A stretch of 47,221 bases of DNA from Sanguibacter keddieii (GTDB lineage Bacteria > Actinomycetota > Actinomycetes > Actinomycetales > Actinomycetaceae), in the NCBI RefSeq assembly GCF_001064145.1, contig NZ_JVOJ01000046.1, forward strand, positions 1 to 47,221. The letters run 5' to 3'. The position numbers were made by a program, and so were the translations under genes. The notes under the pieces were generated by a model. It ran no database searches, was not told the origin of the DNA, and was given only the letters and a program-made list of their open reading frames with translations. The number at the start of each line of letters is the position of its first letter. The first letter of the stretch is position 1. Shown here piece after piece: positions 34,907 to 43,385 of the stretch.

Positions 34907-37900
34907 GTGAGCTTCAATTTTTCGGTCTTCCCCCCGGGGGGAGCGCGTGCACCGCGAGACCCCGACAGCCCACCCGTCGAGCTGAAAATGCATAAGCCCG
35001 GCCCCGGAGCTATCACTCTGGGCGTCCTGATCGCGATCAGTGCGATCATCTACGGCGCATCGATCGTGTGGACCGAGATCCTGTGGTTCCGCCAGATGAG
35101 CGCCACCCGCGTCATCCTCACCCAGTGGGGTGCGCACATCGGCCTGTTCGTCGTCGGTTTCATCGTGGCCACGGCACTCATTTTCTTCTCGATGTCCTAC
35201 GCGTACCGGCATCGTGCGTCCTCGACGCGCGGGCAGGCCTCGGCCTCCCTGCGTGCCTACCAGAAGGCTCTCGAGCCCCTGCGCCGATTCGCGTTCTGGG
35301 GCGTCTCTGTGTTCTTCGGTTTCACGAACGGCGCTCGCCTGGCCACCGAATGGCAGACGCTGCTCCAGTTCCTCAACCGCTCCTCCTTCGATCAGGTTGA
35401 TCCCCAGTTCGGCCTGGACATCTCGTTCTTCGTGTTCGTCCTGCCCGCGCTGAAGGTCCTCGTGTCCTTCCTGCTGACCGTCACCGCCATCGCCCTCGTC
35501 GCGGCCCTCATCGTGTCCTACCTGTACGGAACGATCCGCCTGGCGCCGCGCCCCCACGCCTCGAAGCAGGCGCGCCTGCAGTCCGGCATGATGGCCGCCT
35601 GTCTGTCGATCTTCATCGGCTTGAACTACTGGCTGGGCCGCTACGAGCTGCTCACCTCGGACTCCGGCTCCATTCATGGCGCCATGTACTCCGATATCAA
35701 CGCGACGCTGCCCGCGCACTCCATCCTGGCGGTCATCTCGGGACTCGTTGCTGTCCTCTTCGTCGTCGCGGCCTTCAAGGGCACGTGGCGCCTGCCGGTC
35801 ACCGGCGTCGCGGTGACCGTGATCGCCGCCCTCGTCCTGGCCGGTGCCTACCCGGCCCTCGTCGAGCAGTTCCGCGTGCGCCCCAACCAGCGCAGCCTTG
35901 AATCTCCCTATATTCAGCGCAACATCGACGCCACGCTGGCCGCCTACGGCCTGCAGGACGTCGACTATCAGACGAACTACGACGCGGCCACCACGGCCTC
36001 GGCCGGGCAGTTCGACACTGAGTCCCTCACCTCCCAGGTGCGTCTGCTCGACCCGCAGGTCATCACGAAGACCGTCCAGCAGCTCCAGCAGTCTCGCCTG
36101 TACTACGGCTTCAACTCGGGCATGAAGGTCGACCGCTACAACGTGGGCGGGGAGCGTCGCGACACCGTGATCTCCGTGCGCGAGCTCAACCTCTCGGGCC
36201 TGTCCGCCGAGCAGCAGACGTGGGTTAACCAGCACACTGTCTACACCCATGGCTACGGTGCGGTCGCCGCGTACGGCAACCAGCTGACCAGCGACGGCCT
36301 GCCCTCCTACTGGGAGCAGTCCGTGCCATCCGTCGGCGAGATGGGCGACTACGAGGAGCGCGTCTACTTCAGCCCCGGCTCGCCCGACTACTCGATCGTC
36401 GGTGCCCCCGAGGGCTCCGAGCCCCAGGAACTCGATTACCCGGACGACACCGCGGTCGGCGGCCAGGTCTCCACGACCTTCGTCGGCAACGGCGGCCCCT
36501 CCGTGGGTAACGTGTGGAACAAGCTTCTGTACGCGATCAAGTTCGGATCCACGGACCTGTTCTTCTCCTCGCAGACGAACGAGGCCTCGCAGATCCTCTA
36601 CAACCGCGATCCTCTCCAGCGCGTCGCGAAGGTCGCCCCGTACCTGACGCTCGAACAGTCCGCCTACCCGGCGGTCGTCGACATGGACGGTGACGCCTCG
36701 ACTCCCAAGCGCCTCGTGTGGGTCGTCGACGCGTACACGACCACGAACAACTACCCGTACGCTCAACACGAGACCCTCTCGGACACCACCGTGGATTCTC
36801 GCTCCACGCAGGTGGGCCAGTACGTCCAGGCGAACAAGATCAACTACATGCGTAACTCCGTCAAGGCCATCGTCGACGCCTACGACGGCTCCGTGCGCCT
36901 GTTCCGCTGGGATGACCAGGATCCGATCCTGCGCACCTGGGAAAAGATCTACCCCGGCAGCGTCGAGCCTGTCTCGGCGATCTCGGGCGATCTCATGAGC
37001 CACCTGCGCTACCCGGAGGACATGTTCAAGGTCCAGCGCAACCTGCTCGCCACGTACCACGTGACCGACGCCGCCGGCTTCTACTCCGGCGGTGACCGTT
37101 GGCGCCTGGCCGAGGAGACCTCCACCCACGGTGCGGCCTCCAGCTCCGACTCCTCCACGCGGGTGGACGCGTCGGGCAACCCCGTGCCCGCTCCGACTGC
37201 ACTGCAGCCGCCGTACTACCTGACCATGCAAATGCCCGGCCAGGACAGCGCTGAGTTCTCCCTGACCTCGGTCTTCGTGCCCGGTGGAGGCGGCGAGGGA
37301 CGGCGCGAGGCAATGGCTGGCTTCCTCGCCGTCGACTCCGAGACCGGTAACACCCCCGGCCAGGTGCGCGAGGGATACGGCAAGCTGCGTCTCCTTGCCC
37401 TCCCGTCCTCGACGACTGTTCCTGGCCCCGGCCAGGTGCAGAACAAGTACGACTCGGATGAGAAGATCGCGACCCAGCTCAACCTGCTCAACCAGGCTGA
37501 CTCCACGGTCATCCGCGGTAATCTCCTGACCCTGCCGGTTGGCGGCGGTCTGCTCTACGTGCAGCCCGTCTACGTGCAGGGCACGGGATCGGCGTCATAC
37601 CCGGTGCTGCGTTCGGTCCTGACGGCCTTCGGCGACAAGGTTGGCTTCGCGCCGACCCTGGAAGAGTCGCTGCGCCAGCTCGTCTCGGACGATGGGAGCT
37701 CGTCAACCTCTCCCGGCACGACGACTCCACCGTCGGGGGACACCTCGCAGTCGGGTGCGAGCTCATCAGATGCGAGCGCCCAGCTGTCCCAGGCCGTCAG
37801 CGATGCTGCGCAGGCCATGCGTGACGCGGATGCCGCGATGAGCAAGGGCGACTGGACTGCGTACGGCGAGGCCCAGACGCGCCTGCACGACGCCCTGACT

Positions 37901-38017
37901 CGTGCAGAGGCCGCACAGGCAGCGCTCGGTACGTCCACGTCGGCGACCCCGAACGCAGGAACGCCGACGCCCAGCCCGAGCCCATCCGCCACGAGCGGAG
38001 CACAAAGCGGCTCATAA
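34907..38017 (+). CDS. UPF0182 family large membrane protein
   Basis: 1036 residues from GTG 34907 with RBS AGAGAGG. About seven membrane helices lie in the first ~330 residues (e.g. AITLGVLIAISAIIYGASI, GLFVVGFIVATALIFFSMSY), then a large external domain of about 550 residues with family patterns RPNQRSLESPYIQRNI, VNQHTVYTHGYGAV and LVWVVDAYTTTNNYPYAQ. A Ser/Thr/Pro-rich stretch (around 930) leads to an Ala-rich helical segment (AQLSQAVSDAAQAMRDADAAMSKGDW) and a Ser/Pro tail. Widespread in actinobacteria (Rv3193c equivalent), function unknown. No neighbour overlaps; terminator follows. Confidence 0.93.
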   Translation: MSFNFSVFPPGGARAPRDPDSPPVELKMHKPGPGAITLGVLIAISAIIYGASIVWTEILWFRQMSATRVILTQWGAHIGLFVVGFIVATALIFFSMSYAYRHRASSTRGQASASLRAYQKALEPLRRFAFWGVSVFFGFTNGARLATEWQTLLQFLNRSSFDQVDPQFGLDISFFVFVLPALKVLVSFLLTVTAIALVAALIVSYLYGTIRLAPRPHASKQARLQSGMMAACLSIFIGLNYWLGRYELLTSDSGSIHGAMYSDINATLPAHSILAVISGLVAVLFVVAAFKGTWRLPVTGVAVTVIAALVLAGAYPALVEQFRVRPNQRSLESPYIQRNIDATLAAYGLQDVDYQTNYDAATTASAGQFDTESLTSQVRLLDPQVITKTVQQLQQSRLYYGFNSGMKVDRYNVGGERRDTVISVRELNLSGLSAEQQTWVNQHTVYTHGYGAVAAYGNQLTSDGLPSYWEQSVPSVGEMGDYEERVYFSPGSPDYSIVGAPEGSEPQELDYPDDTAVGGQVSTTFVGNGGPSVGNVWNKLLYAIKFGSTDLFFSSQTNEASQILYNRDPLQRVAKVAPYLTLEQSAYPAVVDMDGDASTPKRLVWVVDAYTTTNNYPYAQHETLSDTTVDSRSTQVGQYVQANKINYMRNSVKAIVDAYDGSVRLFRWDDQDPILRTWEKIYPGSVEPVSAISGDLMSHLRYPEDMFKVQRNLLATYHVTDAAGFYSGGDRWRLAEETSTHGAASSSDSSTRVDASGNPVPAPTALQPPYYLTMQMPGQDSAEFSLTSVFVPGGGGEGRREAMAGFLAVDSETGNTPGQVREGYGKLRLLALPSSTTVPGPGQVQNKYDSDEKIATQLNLLNQADSTVIRGNLLTLPVGGGLLYVQPVYVQGTGSASYPVLRSVLTAFGDKVGFAPTLEESLRQLVSDDGSSSTSPGTTTPPSGDTSQSGASSSDASAQLSQAVSDAAQAMRDADAAMSKGDWTAYGEAQTRLHDALTRAEAAQAALGTSTSATPNAGTPTPSPSPSATSGAQSGS

Positions 38018-38035
38018 CCGCTGATGGAAGCCGCC

Positions 38036-38082
38036 GCGCGCCCGGTCCCGCCGATCACACGTCGTGAGGGGGCCGGGCGCGC
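38036..38082 (+). terminator. Terminator of the UPF0182 gene
   Basis: A 14-bp stem (38036-38049 with 38069-38082, one G-T wobble) beginning 19 bases after the stop codon. Confidence 0.75.
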
Positions 38083-38214
38083 AGCCGTCTGTGGGGTGGG
38101 GAAGCGGCGGGGGCGCTTTCCCGGCATGAGTTATCGACCGGCGTGCTCTGCCGCGTCGTTGCTATGGTGAGGGCATCTGTCCCTGGGATCCATCTATATT
38201 GTGGAAGGAAGACG

Positions 38215-38973
38215 ATGACTCTCCCCAATAATCCCTTCGCTGCGTCCGCGGGCGTGCCTCAGCCGATCCAAGAACCTGCGCACGCCTCGTCGCTGCCTGC
38301 GCCGACGGGTGCCCCCGTGATGGTGGCACCGACCGCAGCTGCTCATGGTGCGGTGCCCCTGTTCAGCGGTGCAGCGAGCTCGTCGCGATCCTCGCACGGA
38401 CGCATTGCTGCGTGGATGGTCATCGTCCTCCAGGTGGTCTCCCTGGTGCAGGGATTCATTCCCTATCACTTCGATCATCTCGACAATTACGCGAGCCGGT
38501 TCTCGAACCCGATATTCTGGTTCTGGTGTCTGACGTACATCGTCGTCATCGCTCTTGCGGTGCTCTATCTCCGCAAGAGCGCTGTCATTGCGCGCTACGT
38601 CGCCGCGTGCATCATTGTGGTGCTGTTCTTCATCGTCGCTCCGGTCATGCTCGCTGTTCACGATGATATGTGGTACTACGCGTTCATTCCTAACCCCAAT
38701 ATTTATGAGATGGGTGCGTTGGGTGCGCGCTTGCTCCTGATGCGCGCGCTCGATTGGATCTGCGTGATTGCCGCGATCCTGCTCGCGATCCCGGACTTCA
38801 AGCGGGCGCCCGCGCCCTACGCGATGAGCGCTTCCGTCCCTGCCGCAGGAGTGGCTCCGGCCGGACAAGTCCCGGTTCCGTCGGCGCCCCCCGAGGGAGC
38901 TTTTTCCGAGGCCGCGCCCGAGGCCTCGACCGCTCAGACAACGAACGCGTCAGGGTTCGTGCAGCCCCAGTGA
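38215..38973 (+). CDS. Four-helix membrane protein, unknown
   Basis: 252 residues from ATG 38215, chosen because GGAAGGA lies just upstream; an earlier in-frame ATG at 38143 would add a poorly coded head. A Pro/Ala-rich cytoplasmic N-terminus of about 60 residues (MTLPNNPFAASAGVPQPIQ...) precedes four predicted membrane helices (MVIVLQVVSLVQGFIPY, FWFWCLTYIVVIALAVLY, YVAACIIVVLFFIVAPVML, ALDWICVIAAILLAIPDF) and a Pro/Ala-rich C-terminus. The layout (disordered tail, four helices, disordered tail) is the same as in the protein at 39312 on the other side of the tRNA, but the sequences differ. I do not recognise the family. Confidence 0.75.
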   Translation: MTLPNNPFAASAGVPQPIQEPAHASSLPAPTGAPVMVAPTAAAHGAVPLFSGAASSSRSSHGRIAAWMVIVLQVVSLVQGFIPYHFDHLDNYASRFSNPIFWFWCLTYIVVIALAVLYLRKSAVIARYVAACIIVVLFFIVAPVMLAVHDDMWYYAFIPNPNIYEMGALGARLLLMRALDWICVIAAILLAIPDFKRAPAPYAMSASVPAAGVAPAGQVPVPSAPPEGAFSEAAPEASTAQTTNASGFVQPQ

Positions 38974-39046
38974 GCGCTTCTGGACCGTGTGGATGCCCGC
39001 CCGCTAACAGATACTGACCGCTGGGACGTAAATCACCGTGCACGGT

Positions 39047-39075
39047 TTGTGCCCTCCCCATCGATGCGCTAGAGT
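39047..39075 (+). promoter_or_regulatory. Promoter of the initiator tRNA gene
   Basis: TTGTGC (39047-39052) and TAGAGT (39070-39075) are separated by 17 bp and end 12 bases before the tRNA, a good sigma-70-type layout. Confidence 0.55.
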
Positions 39076-39087
39076 ATCTAGAGCCGA

Positions 39088-39164
39088 CGCGGGGTGGAGC
39101 AGTTCGGTAGCTCGCCGGGCTCATAACCCGGAGGTCGCAGGTTCAAATCCTGTCCCCGCTACCA
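39088..39164 (+). tRNA. Initiator tRNA-fMet (CAT)
   Basis: 77 bases with encoded CCA. Anticodon CAT in loop CTCATAA. Initiator features are present: no Watson-Crick pair at 1-72 (C against T), and three G-C pairs next to the anticodon loop (GGG/CCC). T-loop TTCAAAT and acceptor arm GCGGGG/CCCCGC are intact. Likely the gene that supplies formylmethionyl initiation; copy number in the genome is unknown. Confidence 0.96.
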
Positions 39165-39170
39165 CCAAAG

Positions 39171-39199
39171 GCCCGGTCCCGTGAGGGGCCGGGTCTTTT
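39171..39199 (+). terminator. Terminator of the tRNA gene
   Basis: GCCCGGTCCC (39171-39180) pairs with GGGGCCGGGT (39185-39194), including wobbles, and is followed by CTTTTG. Confidence 0.85.
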
Positions 39200-39311
39200 G
39201 TTTCACGCCCATGTTTCATGGTGTGAACGTCTTGACGTGTACAACCCTCGGCGCGATAGTATTGGCTGTTCGCCATCAGGAACTGCACCTACGGGTGCGA
39301 GAGGAATACAG

Positions 39312-40787
39312 ATGAGCACTATCGATCCGTCGCAGCTCACCGCTGCCGACTTGAGCAATCCGGCGCTTTCGGCCCAGGATCTCGCGGATATTACTGCCGC
39401 TCGCCCGGACCTGCGTCCGTACGTCGCAACGCACCCGTCGCTGTACCCTGCCCTCGGGCAGTGGCTGGCGGATCAGGGCGTCGTTCCCGCGCAGCCCCCG
39501 GCTGCCGTGGAACCGGCTGTCTCTGAGTTCGAGGCTCCCGCGGAGGAGACCGGCGAGCAGGCCGAGCCTTTCGCCGGTGCCCACGAGGAAGCGCAGGCCG
39601 AGGCTGACGCCGCGCCGGCCGAGGCCCCTGTCGAGCAGCCCGCGGTCGAAGAGTCGCGCGTTGAGGCTCCCGCAGAGCCCGAGGCTCCCGTTGTTGCGGC
39701 CTCTGATGACAATCTCGAGCAGGCGATCCTTGACGGCGCGGCGCAGTCCGAGGCTCCCGCGGGTGACGAGGCTACCCCGGCCCCGTCGGCCGAGGAGCAG
39801 GTCGCGCAGTCTCCCTTCAGCAACCCGCCCCAGGCCGATGCTCAGGCGCAGGCTCAGCAGGCCCCCTTCGGCCAGCCCCAGTACGGCACTGCTCCTCAGC
39901 AGGGTCAGCCTCAGTTTGGCGGCCAGCCGCAGCAGGGCCAGCGGGCTCCCTTCGGCCAGCCTCAGCCCGGCCAGCAGCAGTACGGTCAGCCGGGTTACGC
40001 TCCGGCGGGCCCGTCGGCGGGCCAGCAGTTCGGTGCTGCCGCCCAGCAGTTCGGCGCTGCCGCGAACTCGGCGTTCAACCAGTTCCAGACGGCCGTCGTG
40101 GCTGAAACGGGCAAGGTGAGCGGTCGTTCCGTTCGCGCGACCTACTCGCTCATCGGTATCGCCGCGTCGGCGGTGCTGATCCTCGTCTCGATGCTGCTGC
40201 CTTACCTCACTAGTGACTATGGAAGCGCGTCGATGTTTACCGTGAAGGGTGGGTACTCGGCATTCCACCTCGTCCTGCTGATGGCTGTCGTCGGCTTGGG
40301 TGCCGCCTACTGGTTTACGAATCAGAAGTGGGCCTACCTGTCGGCGGGTATCGGTGCGCTTGTGGTGGCGTTGCTTGGTGTTGTTCAGTTCTTTGTCGCG
40401 TTCAGTTATGACTACATCGACGCGGGCTTTGGTGCGTTCATGCTGGGGCTGTTCTCTATCGCGATTGGCGTCGCGGGGGGCTTCCTGCTCATGGAGCTGA
40501 AGAGTGGCGCGGTCGCACCGATTAACAATCCGAATGCCTTTGGTGGTGCGTTCGCCGGTGTTCAGATGGGCCAGCAGCAGGGCCAGTTCGGCCAGCAGCA
40601 GGGTGGCTTCCAGGCTCCCCAGGCCGGTCAGCCTCAGTATGGCCAGCAGCAGGGCGGCTTCCAGGCTCCCCAGGCTCCCCAGGCCGGTCAGCCTCAGTTC
40701 GGCCAGCAGGCTCAGTTTGGCCAGCAGCAGGGCCAGCAGCCCCAGCTGGGCGACAAGCCCTACAATCCCTTCGGTCCTCAGGCGTGA
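39312..40787 (+). CDS. LRV-domain membrane protein with Gln-rich prion-like tails
   Basis: 491 residues from ATG 39312 with RBS AGAGGAA. Residues ~1-60 look like a leucine-rich-repeat-variant module (LSAQDLADITAARPDLRPYVATHPSLYPALGQWL). An acidic Ala/Glu/Pro region follows, then a Gln/Gly/Pro/Phe/Tyr-rich low-complexity stretch (units such as FGQPQYG, GQPQFGGQPQQGQ). Four membrane helices lie at about 280-410 (e.g. LIGIAASAVLILVSMLLPYL, LVLLMAVVGLGAAYWF). The C-terminus repeats GQQQGGFQAPQAGQPQ blocks, also visible as DNA tandem repeats (40571-40740). The domain combination is known from Actinomyces-like genomes; the function is unknown. Low-complexity Q/G/F/Y tails could drive self-association (inference). 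Confidence 0.8.
   Translation: MSTIDPSQLTAADLSNPALSAQDLADITAARPDLRPYVATHPSLYPALGQWLADQGVVPAQPPAAVEPAVSEFEAPAEETGEQAEPFAGAHEEAQAEADAAPAEAPVEQPAVEESRVEAPAEPEAPVVAASDDNLEQAILDGAAQSEAPAGDEATPAPSAEEQVAQSPFSNPPQADAQAQAQQAPFGQPQYGTAPQQGQPQFGGQPQQGQRAPFGQPQPGQQQYGQPGYAPAGPSAGQQFGAAAQQFGAAANSAFNQFQTAVVAETGKVSGRSVRATYSLIGIAASAVLILVSMLLPYLTSDYGSASMFTVKGGYSAFHLVLLMAVVGLGAAYWFTNQKWAYLSAGIGALVVALLGVVQFFVAFSYDYIDAGFGAFMLGLFSIAIGVAGGFLLMELKSGAVAPINNPNAFGGAFAGVQMGQQQGQFGQQQGGFQAPQAGQPQYGQQQGGFQAPQAPQAGQPQFGQQAQFGQQQGQQPQLGDKPYNPFGPQA
40571..40740. repeat. In-frame tandem repeats encoding the Gln-rich tail
   Basis: Blocks encoding GQQQGGFQAPQ(APQ)AGQPQ(Y/F) recur about every 50-60 bp with near-identical codons. 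Such repeats can change copy number by slippage and so vary tail length. Confidence 0.7.
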
Positions 40788-40812
40788 TGCGCTGAGAGCC
40801 TGATGGCACGTA

Positions 40813-40844
40813 CGAGGGGCCCGCGGTGATCCGCGGGCCCCTCG
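40813..40844. terminator. Bidirectional terminator between convergent genes
   Basis: A perfect 14-bp stem (40813-40826 with 40831-40844) with a TGAT loop, between the LRV protein gene and the MgtC/SapB gene. Confidence 0.85.
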
Positions 40845-40858
40845 TCTATGCTGCGACT

Positions 40859-41551
40859 CTATTCGTCGTCGTCTTCGCTGATGTCGACGCCTGCGACGCC
40901 ATCGAGGTCGGCGAGGGTGGTCACCAGCAGGGAGCGGGAGAGGTCCTGGCGCGTCGCCGCAGTGAATCGCGCGGTGGTCGCGCGGTCACTTGAATCCGTG
41001 CGGGTCGATACGCCTGAGACGTTCCAGCCGAGGGAGGAGACCTGGCTCAGCAGCGTGGAGAGGACGCCGTGCCCGGGCGTGTAATGGACGGTGAGCGTGA
41101 CTTTGTGGCCATGCGTGCGCATGAGGATGAATTGAACGAGGGGCGTCAGGAGGGCGATGACGATGAAGTGGAGGACCGTTCCGGCCAGGGCGAGCCACCA
41201 CAGGCCTGCGCCACACGCCATGCCGATCGCCGCGGTCTCCCAGATGGTGGCCGCAGTCGTGAGGCCTCGAATTGCGCCGTGACGGGTGAGGATGATGCCC
41301 GCGCCCAGGAAGCCGATGCCCGAGACAATCTGCGAGGCGACGCGCGAAGGGTCGTAACGGGTGATGCCGTCGACGAGGATGTCGGAGAAGCCGTACTTGG
41401 AGATGAGCATCATGAGGCAGGCGGTGAGGCCGACGATGGCCTGCGTTCGAATGCCTGCGCTCTTGCCTCGGATCTGTCGCTCGAGGCCGATGGACGCTGA
41501 GAGGATGAGGGCGAGGAGCATCCAGCCGATGCTCATCAGGGATTGCGTCAT
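40859..41551 (-). CDS. MgtC/SapB family membrane protein
   Basis: 230 residues from ATG 41551, which has RBS AGGAGG seven bases upstream; the longer upstream frame has no family similarity. The hydrophobic N-terminal domain has the MgtC pattern (LALILSASIGLERQIRGKSAGIRTQAIVGLTACLMML, ASQIVSGIGFLGAGIILTRHGAIRGLTTAATIW) with conserved Asp/Glu/Arg in membrane segments. A soluble ACT-like C-terminal domain follows (VTLTVHYTPGHGVLSTLLSQV). Homologues aid growth in low magnesium and survival in host cells and modulate ATP synthase in Salmonella. Divergent from the lysP-type gene. Confidence 0.92.
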   Translation of the reverse strand: MTQSLMSIGWMLLALILSASIGLERQIRGKSAGIRTQAIVGLTACLMMLISKYGFSDILVDGITRYDPSRVASQIVSGIGFLGAGIILTRHGAIRGLTTAATIWETAAIGMACGAGLWWLALAGTVLHFIVIALLTPLVQFILMRTHGHKVTLTVHYTPGHGVLSTLLSQVSSLGWNVSGVSTRTDSSDRATTARFTAATRQDLSRSLLVTTLADLDGVAGVDISEDDDE

Positions 41552-41767
41552 GGGATCCTCCTGTGGTGGCGTGGGTGGGTTTAGTGTAACTGCCCAGCAT
41601 GTGTGTGGCTCATGTGGCGGGGACGAGGCCGTGGTGGGCAATGGGGTGACAAAGCGGAAGGGGAGCCCCGTCCTCATTAAAGAATGAGAAAAGAATCTAC
41701 CAACGTCGACACAAGCGGTTGTGGGACTAAGATGGGACTCAACGATCAACAGATGAGGAACCGACTC

Positions 41768-43270
41768 ATGGCTACCCCCACTCCCGACGACATCGCCAGT
41801 GATGTGCGCGAGCGCTCCAACACGGCGCTCAAGCGCGGCCTGGCGTCGCGTCACATGCAGATGATCGCCATCGGCGGAGCAATCGGCACGGGCCTGTTCC
41901 TGGCCTCCGGTAGGACGGTCTCGAACGCCGGTCCGGGCGGTGCTCTTCTCGCTTACGCGGCGATTGGCCTGATGGTGCTACTCCTCATGCAGTCCCTGGG
42001 CGAGATGAGCGCGCACCAGCCGGTCGCGGGCTCCTTCCAGACGTTCGCCACGAAGTTCGTCTCCCCGTCCTTCGGTTTCACGATGGGGTGGAACTACTGG
42101 TTCAACTGGGCGGTCACGGTGGCCGCGGACCTCGTGGCATCGGGCCTGGTCATGGCCTATTGGTTCCCCTCTGTGCCCTCGTGGATATGGGCGGTGGGCT
42201 TCCTCGTCATTGTCGTCGGGCTCAACGCGCTCTCGGCGAGAGTCTACGGCGAGGCCGAATTCTGGCTGGCCGCAATCAAGGTCGTCATCGTCATCATCTT
42301 TGTCCTGTCGGGCGTCTTCATGATCGCCGGCGTGATGGGCGACAACTCTCCGGGCCTGTCGAATTGGACGATCGGGGACGCGCCCTTCCATAACGGTTTC
42401 GTGGGCGTCATCGCGGTCTTTATGATCGCGGGCTTTTCCTTCCAGGGCACAGAGCTGGTGGGCGTGGCCGCGGGCGAGTCTGAGAATCCGCGCAGGGACG
42501 TGCCGCGCTCGATTCGCACGGTGTTCTGGCGCATCATGTTCTTCTACATCGGCGCGATCGCCGTGATCGGCACGCTGCTGCCGTACACAGACCCGAGCCT
42601 GCTGAGCGCGGCCGATGACTCGGCGAACAACATCGCACAGTCGCCCTTCACGCTCGTGTTTGCGCGCATGGGAATCGGCGCGGCGGCCGCCGTCATGAAC
42701 GCCGTCATCCTCACGTCGATCCTGTCCGCTGGTAACTCGGGCCTGTACGCGGCCTCGCGCATGTTGCACTCGATGGCCCTCAAGCGCCAGGCGCCCGCGA
42801 TCTTCGCGCGCGTCACTAAGGGCGGCGTGCCCGCCTATGCGATGGCGGTGACGACGATGATGGCGGCGTTGGGCTTCCTCACGCAGCTGGTCTTCAACGA
42901 CGCGTACATCTGGCTGGTGAACATCGTCGGTATTTCCGGCATCATCATGTGGCTGGGCATCGCGGTCAGTCATCTTCGATTCCGCCGCGCGTACCTGCTG
43001 CAGGGGTATCGCCTCGAGGACTTGCCGTATCGATCGCCGTTCTTCCCGGCCGGTCCCATCATCGCTTTCGTCATGTGCCTGGTCGTCATGGCCGGCCAGA
43101 ACTATGAAGCAGTGCTTCACGGCCAGGTCTGGGAGGTTGCCTCCTCCTATATCGGCCTGCCGCTGTTCGGCGTGGTCTGGTTGGGCTACCACGTGGCCCG
43201 CAAGGATCGGGTGGTACCGCTGGCTGAGATGGACGTGGCCCCCGTGGAGATCGAGTCTGTCGCTCGATAA
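41768..43270 (+). CDS. lysP: Lysine-type amino acid permease
   Basis: 500 residues from ATG 41768 with RBS GAGGAA; an upstream in-frame ATG at 41684 would add an uncharacteristic head. Twelve predicted membrane helices of the APC/AAT family. Many stretches closely follow E. coli LysP as I remember it: MIAIGGAIGTGLFLASG, GWNYWFNWAVTVAADLVASGLV, SNWTIGDAPFHNGF, MIAGFSFQGTELVGVAAGESENP and VMNAVILTSILSAGNSG. Imports lysine by proton symport. Single gene; the 216-bp gap upstream is shared with the divergent MgtC/SapB gene. Confidence 0.88.
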   Translation: MATPTPDDIASDVRERSNTALKRGLASRHMQMIAIGGAIGTGLFLASGRTVSNAGPGGALLAYAAIGLMVLLLMQSLGEMSAHQPVAGSFQTFATKFVSPSFGFTMGWNYWFNWAVTVAADLVASGLVMAYWFPSVPSWIWAVGFLVIVVGLNALSARVYGEAEFWLAAIKVVIVIIFVLSGVFMIAGVMGDNSPGLSNWTIGDAPFHNGFVGVIAVFMIAGFSFQGTELVGVAAGESENPRRDVPRSIRTVFWRIMFFYIGAIAVIGTLLPYTDPSLLSAADDSANNIAQSPFTLVFARMGIGAAAAVMNAVILTSILSAGNSGLYAASRMLHSMALKRQAPAIFARVTKGGVPAYAMAVTTMMAALGFLTQLVFNDAYIWLVNIVGISGIIMWLGIAVSHLRFRRAYLLQGYRLEDLPYRSPFFPAGPIIAFVMCLVVMAGQNYEAVLHGQVWEVASSYIGLPLFGVVWLGYHVARKDRVVPLAEMDVAPVEIESVAR

Positions 43271-43385
43271 CGGGGACGAGGCCGGGGCCGGGTGCGCAGC
43301 GCGGGCCCGGTGCGCGGCTTGTCACCCCTGGGCTATGCCCGGCGTGGCGGTGCGTGAGCGGCGTGGCACTTCATAGGATGGGGCC

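Noticed and set aside
34880-37231. 783-codon open frame on the minus strand inside the UPF0182 gene
   Set aside because: A GC-rich antisense shadow: composition is dominated by Arg/Gly/Val/Asp, with no domain, RBS or conserved motif, whereas the plus-strand frame is a clear family member.
41552-41767. Lysine riboswitch upstream of lysP
   Set aside because: The gap is too short and lacks the conserved multi-helix core; only an ordinary RBS is seen.
41552-41854. N-terminal extension of the MgtC/SapB gene
   Set aside because: The extended frame lacks family similarity, and a near-perfect RBS precedes the ATG at 41551.
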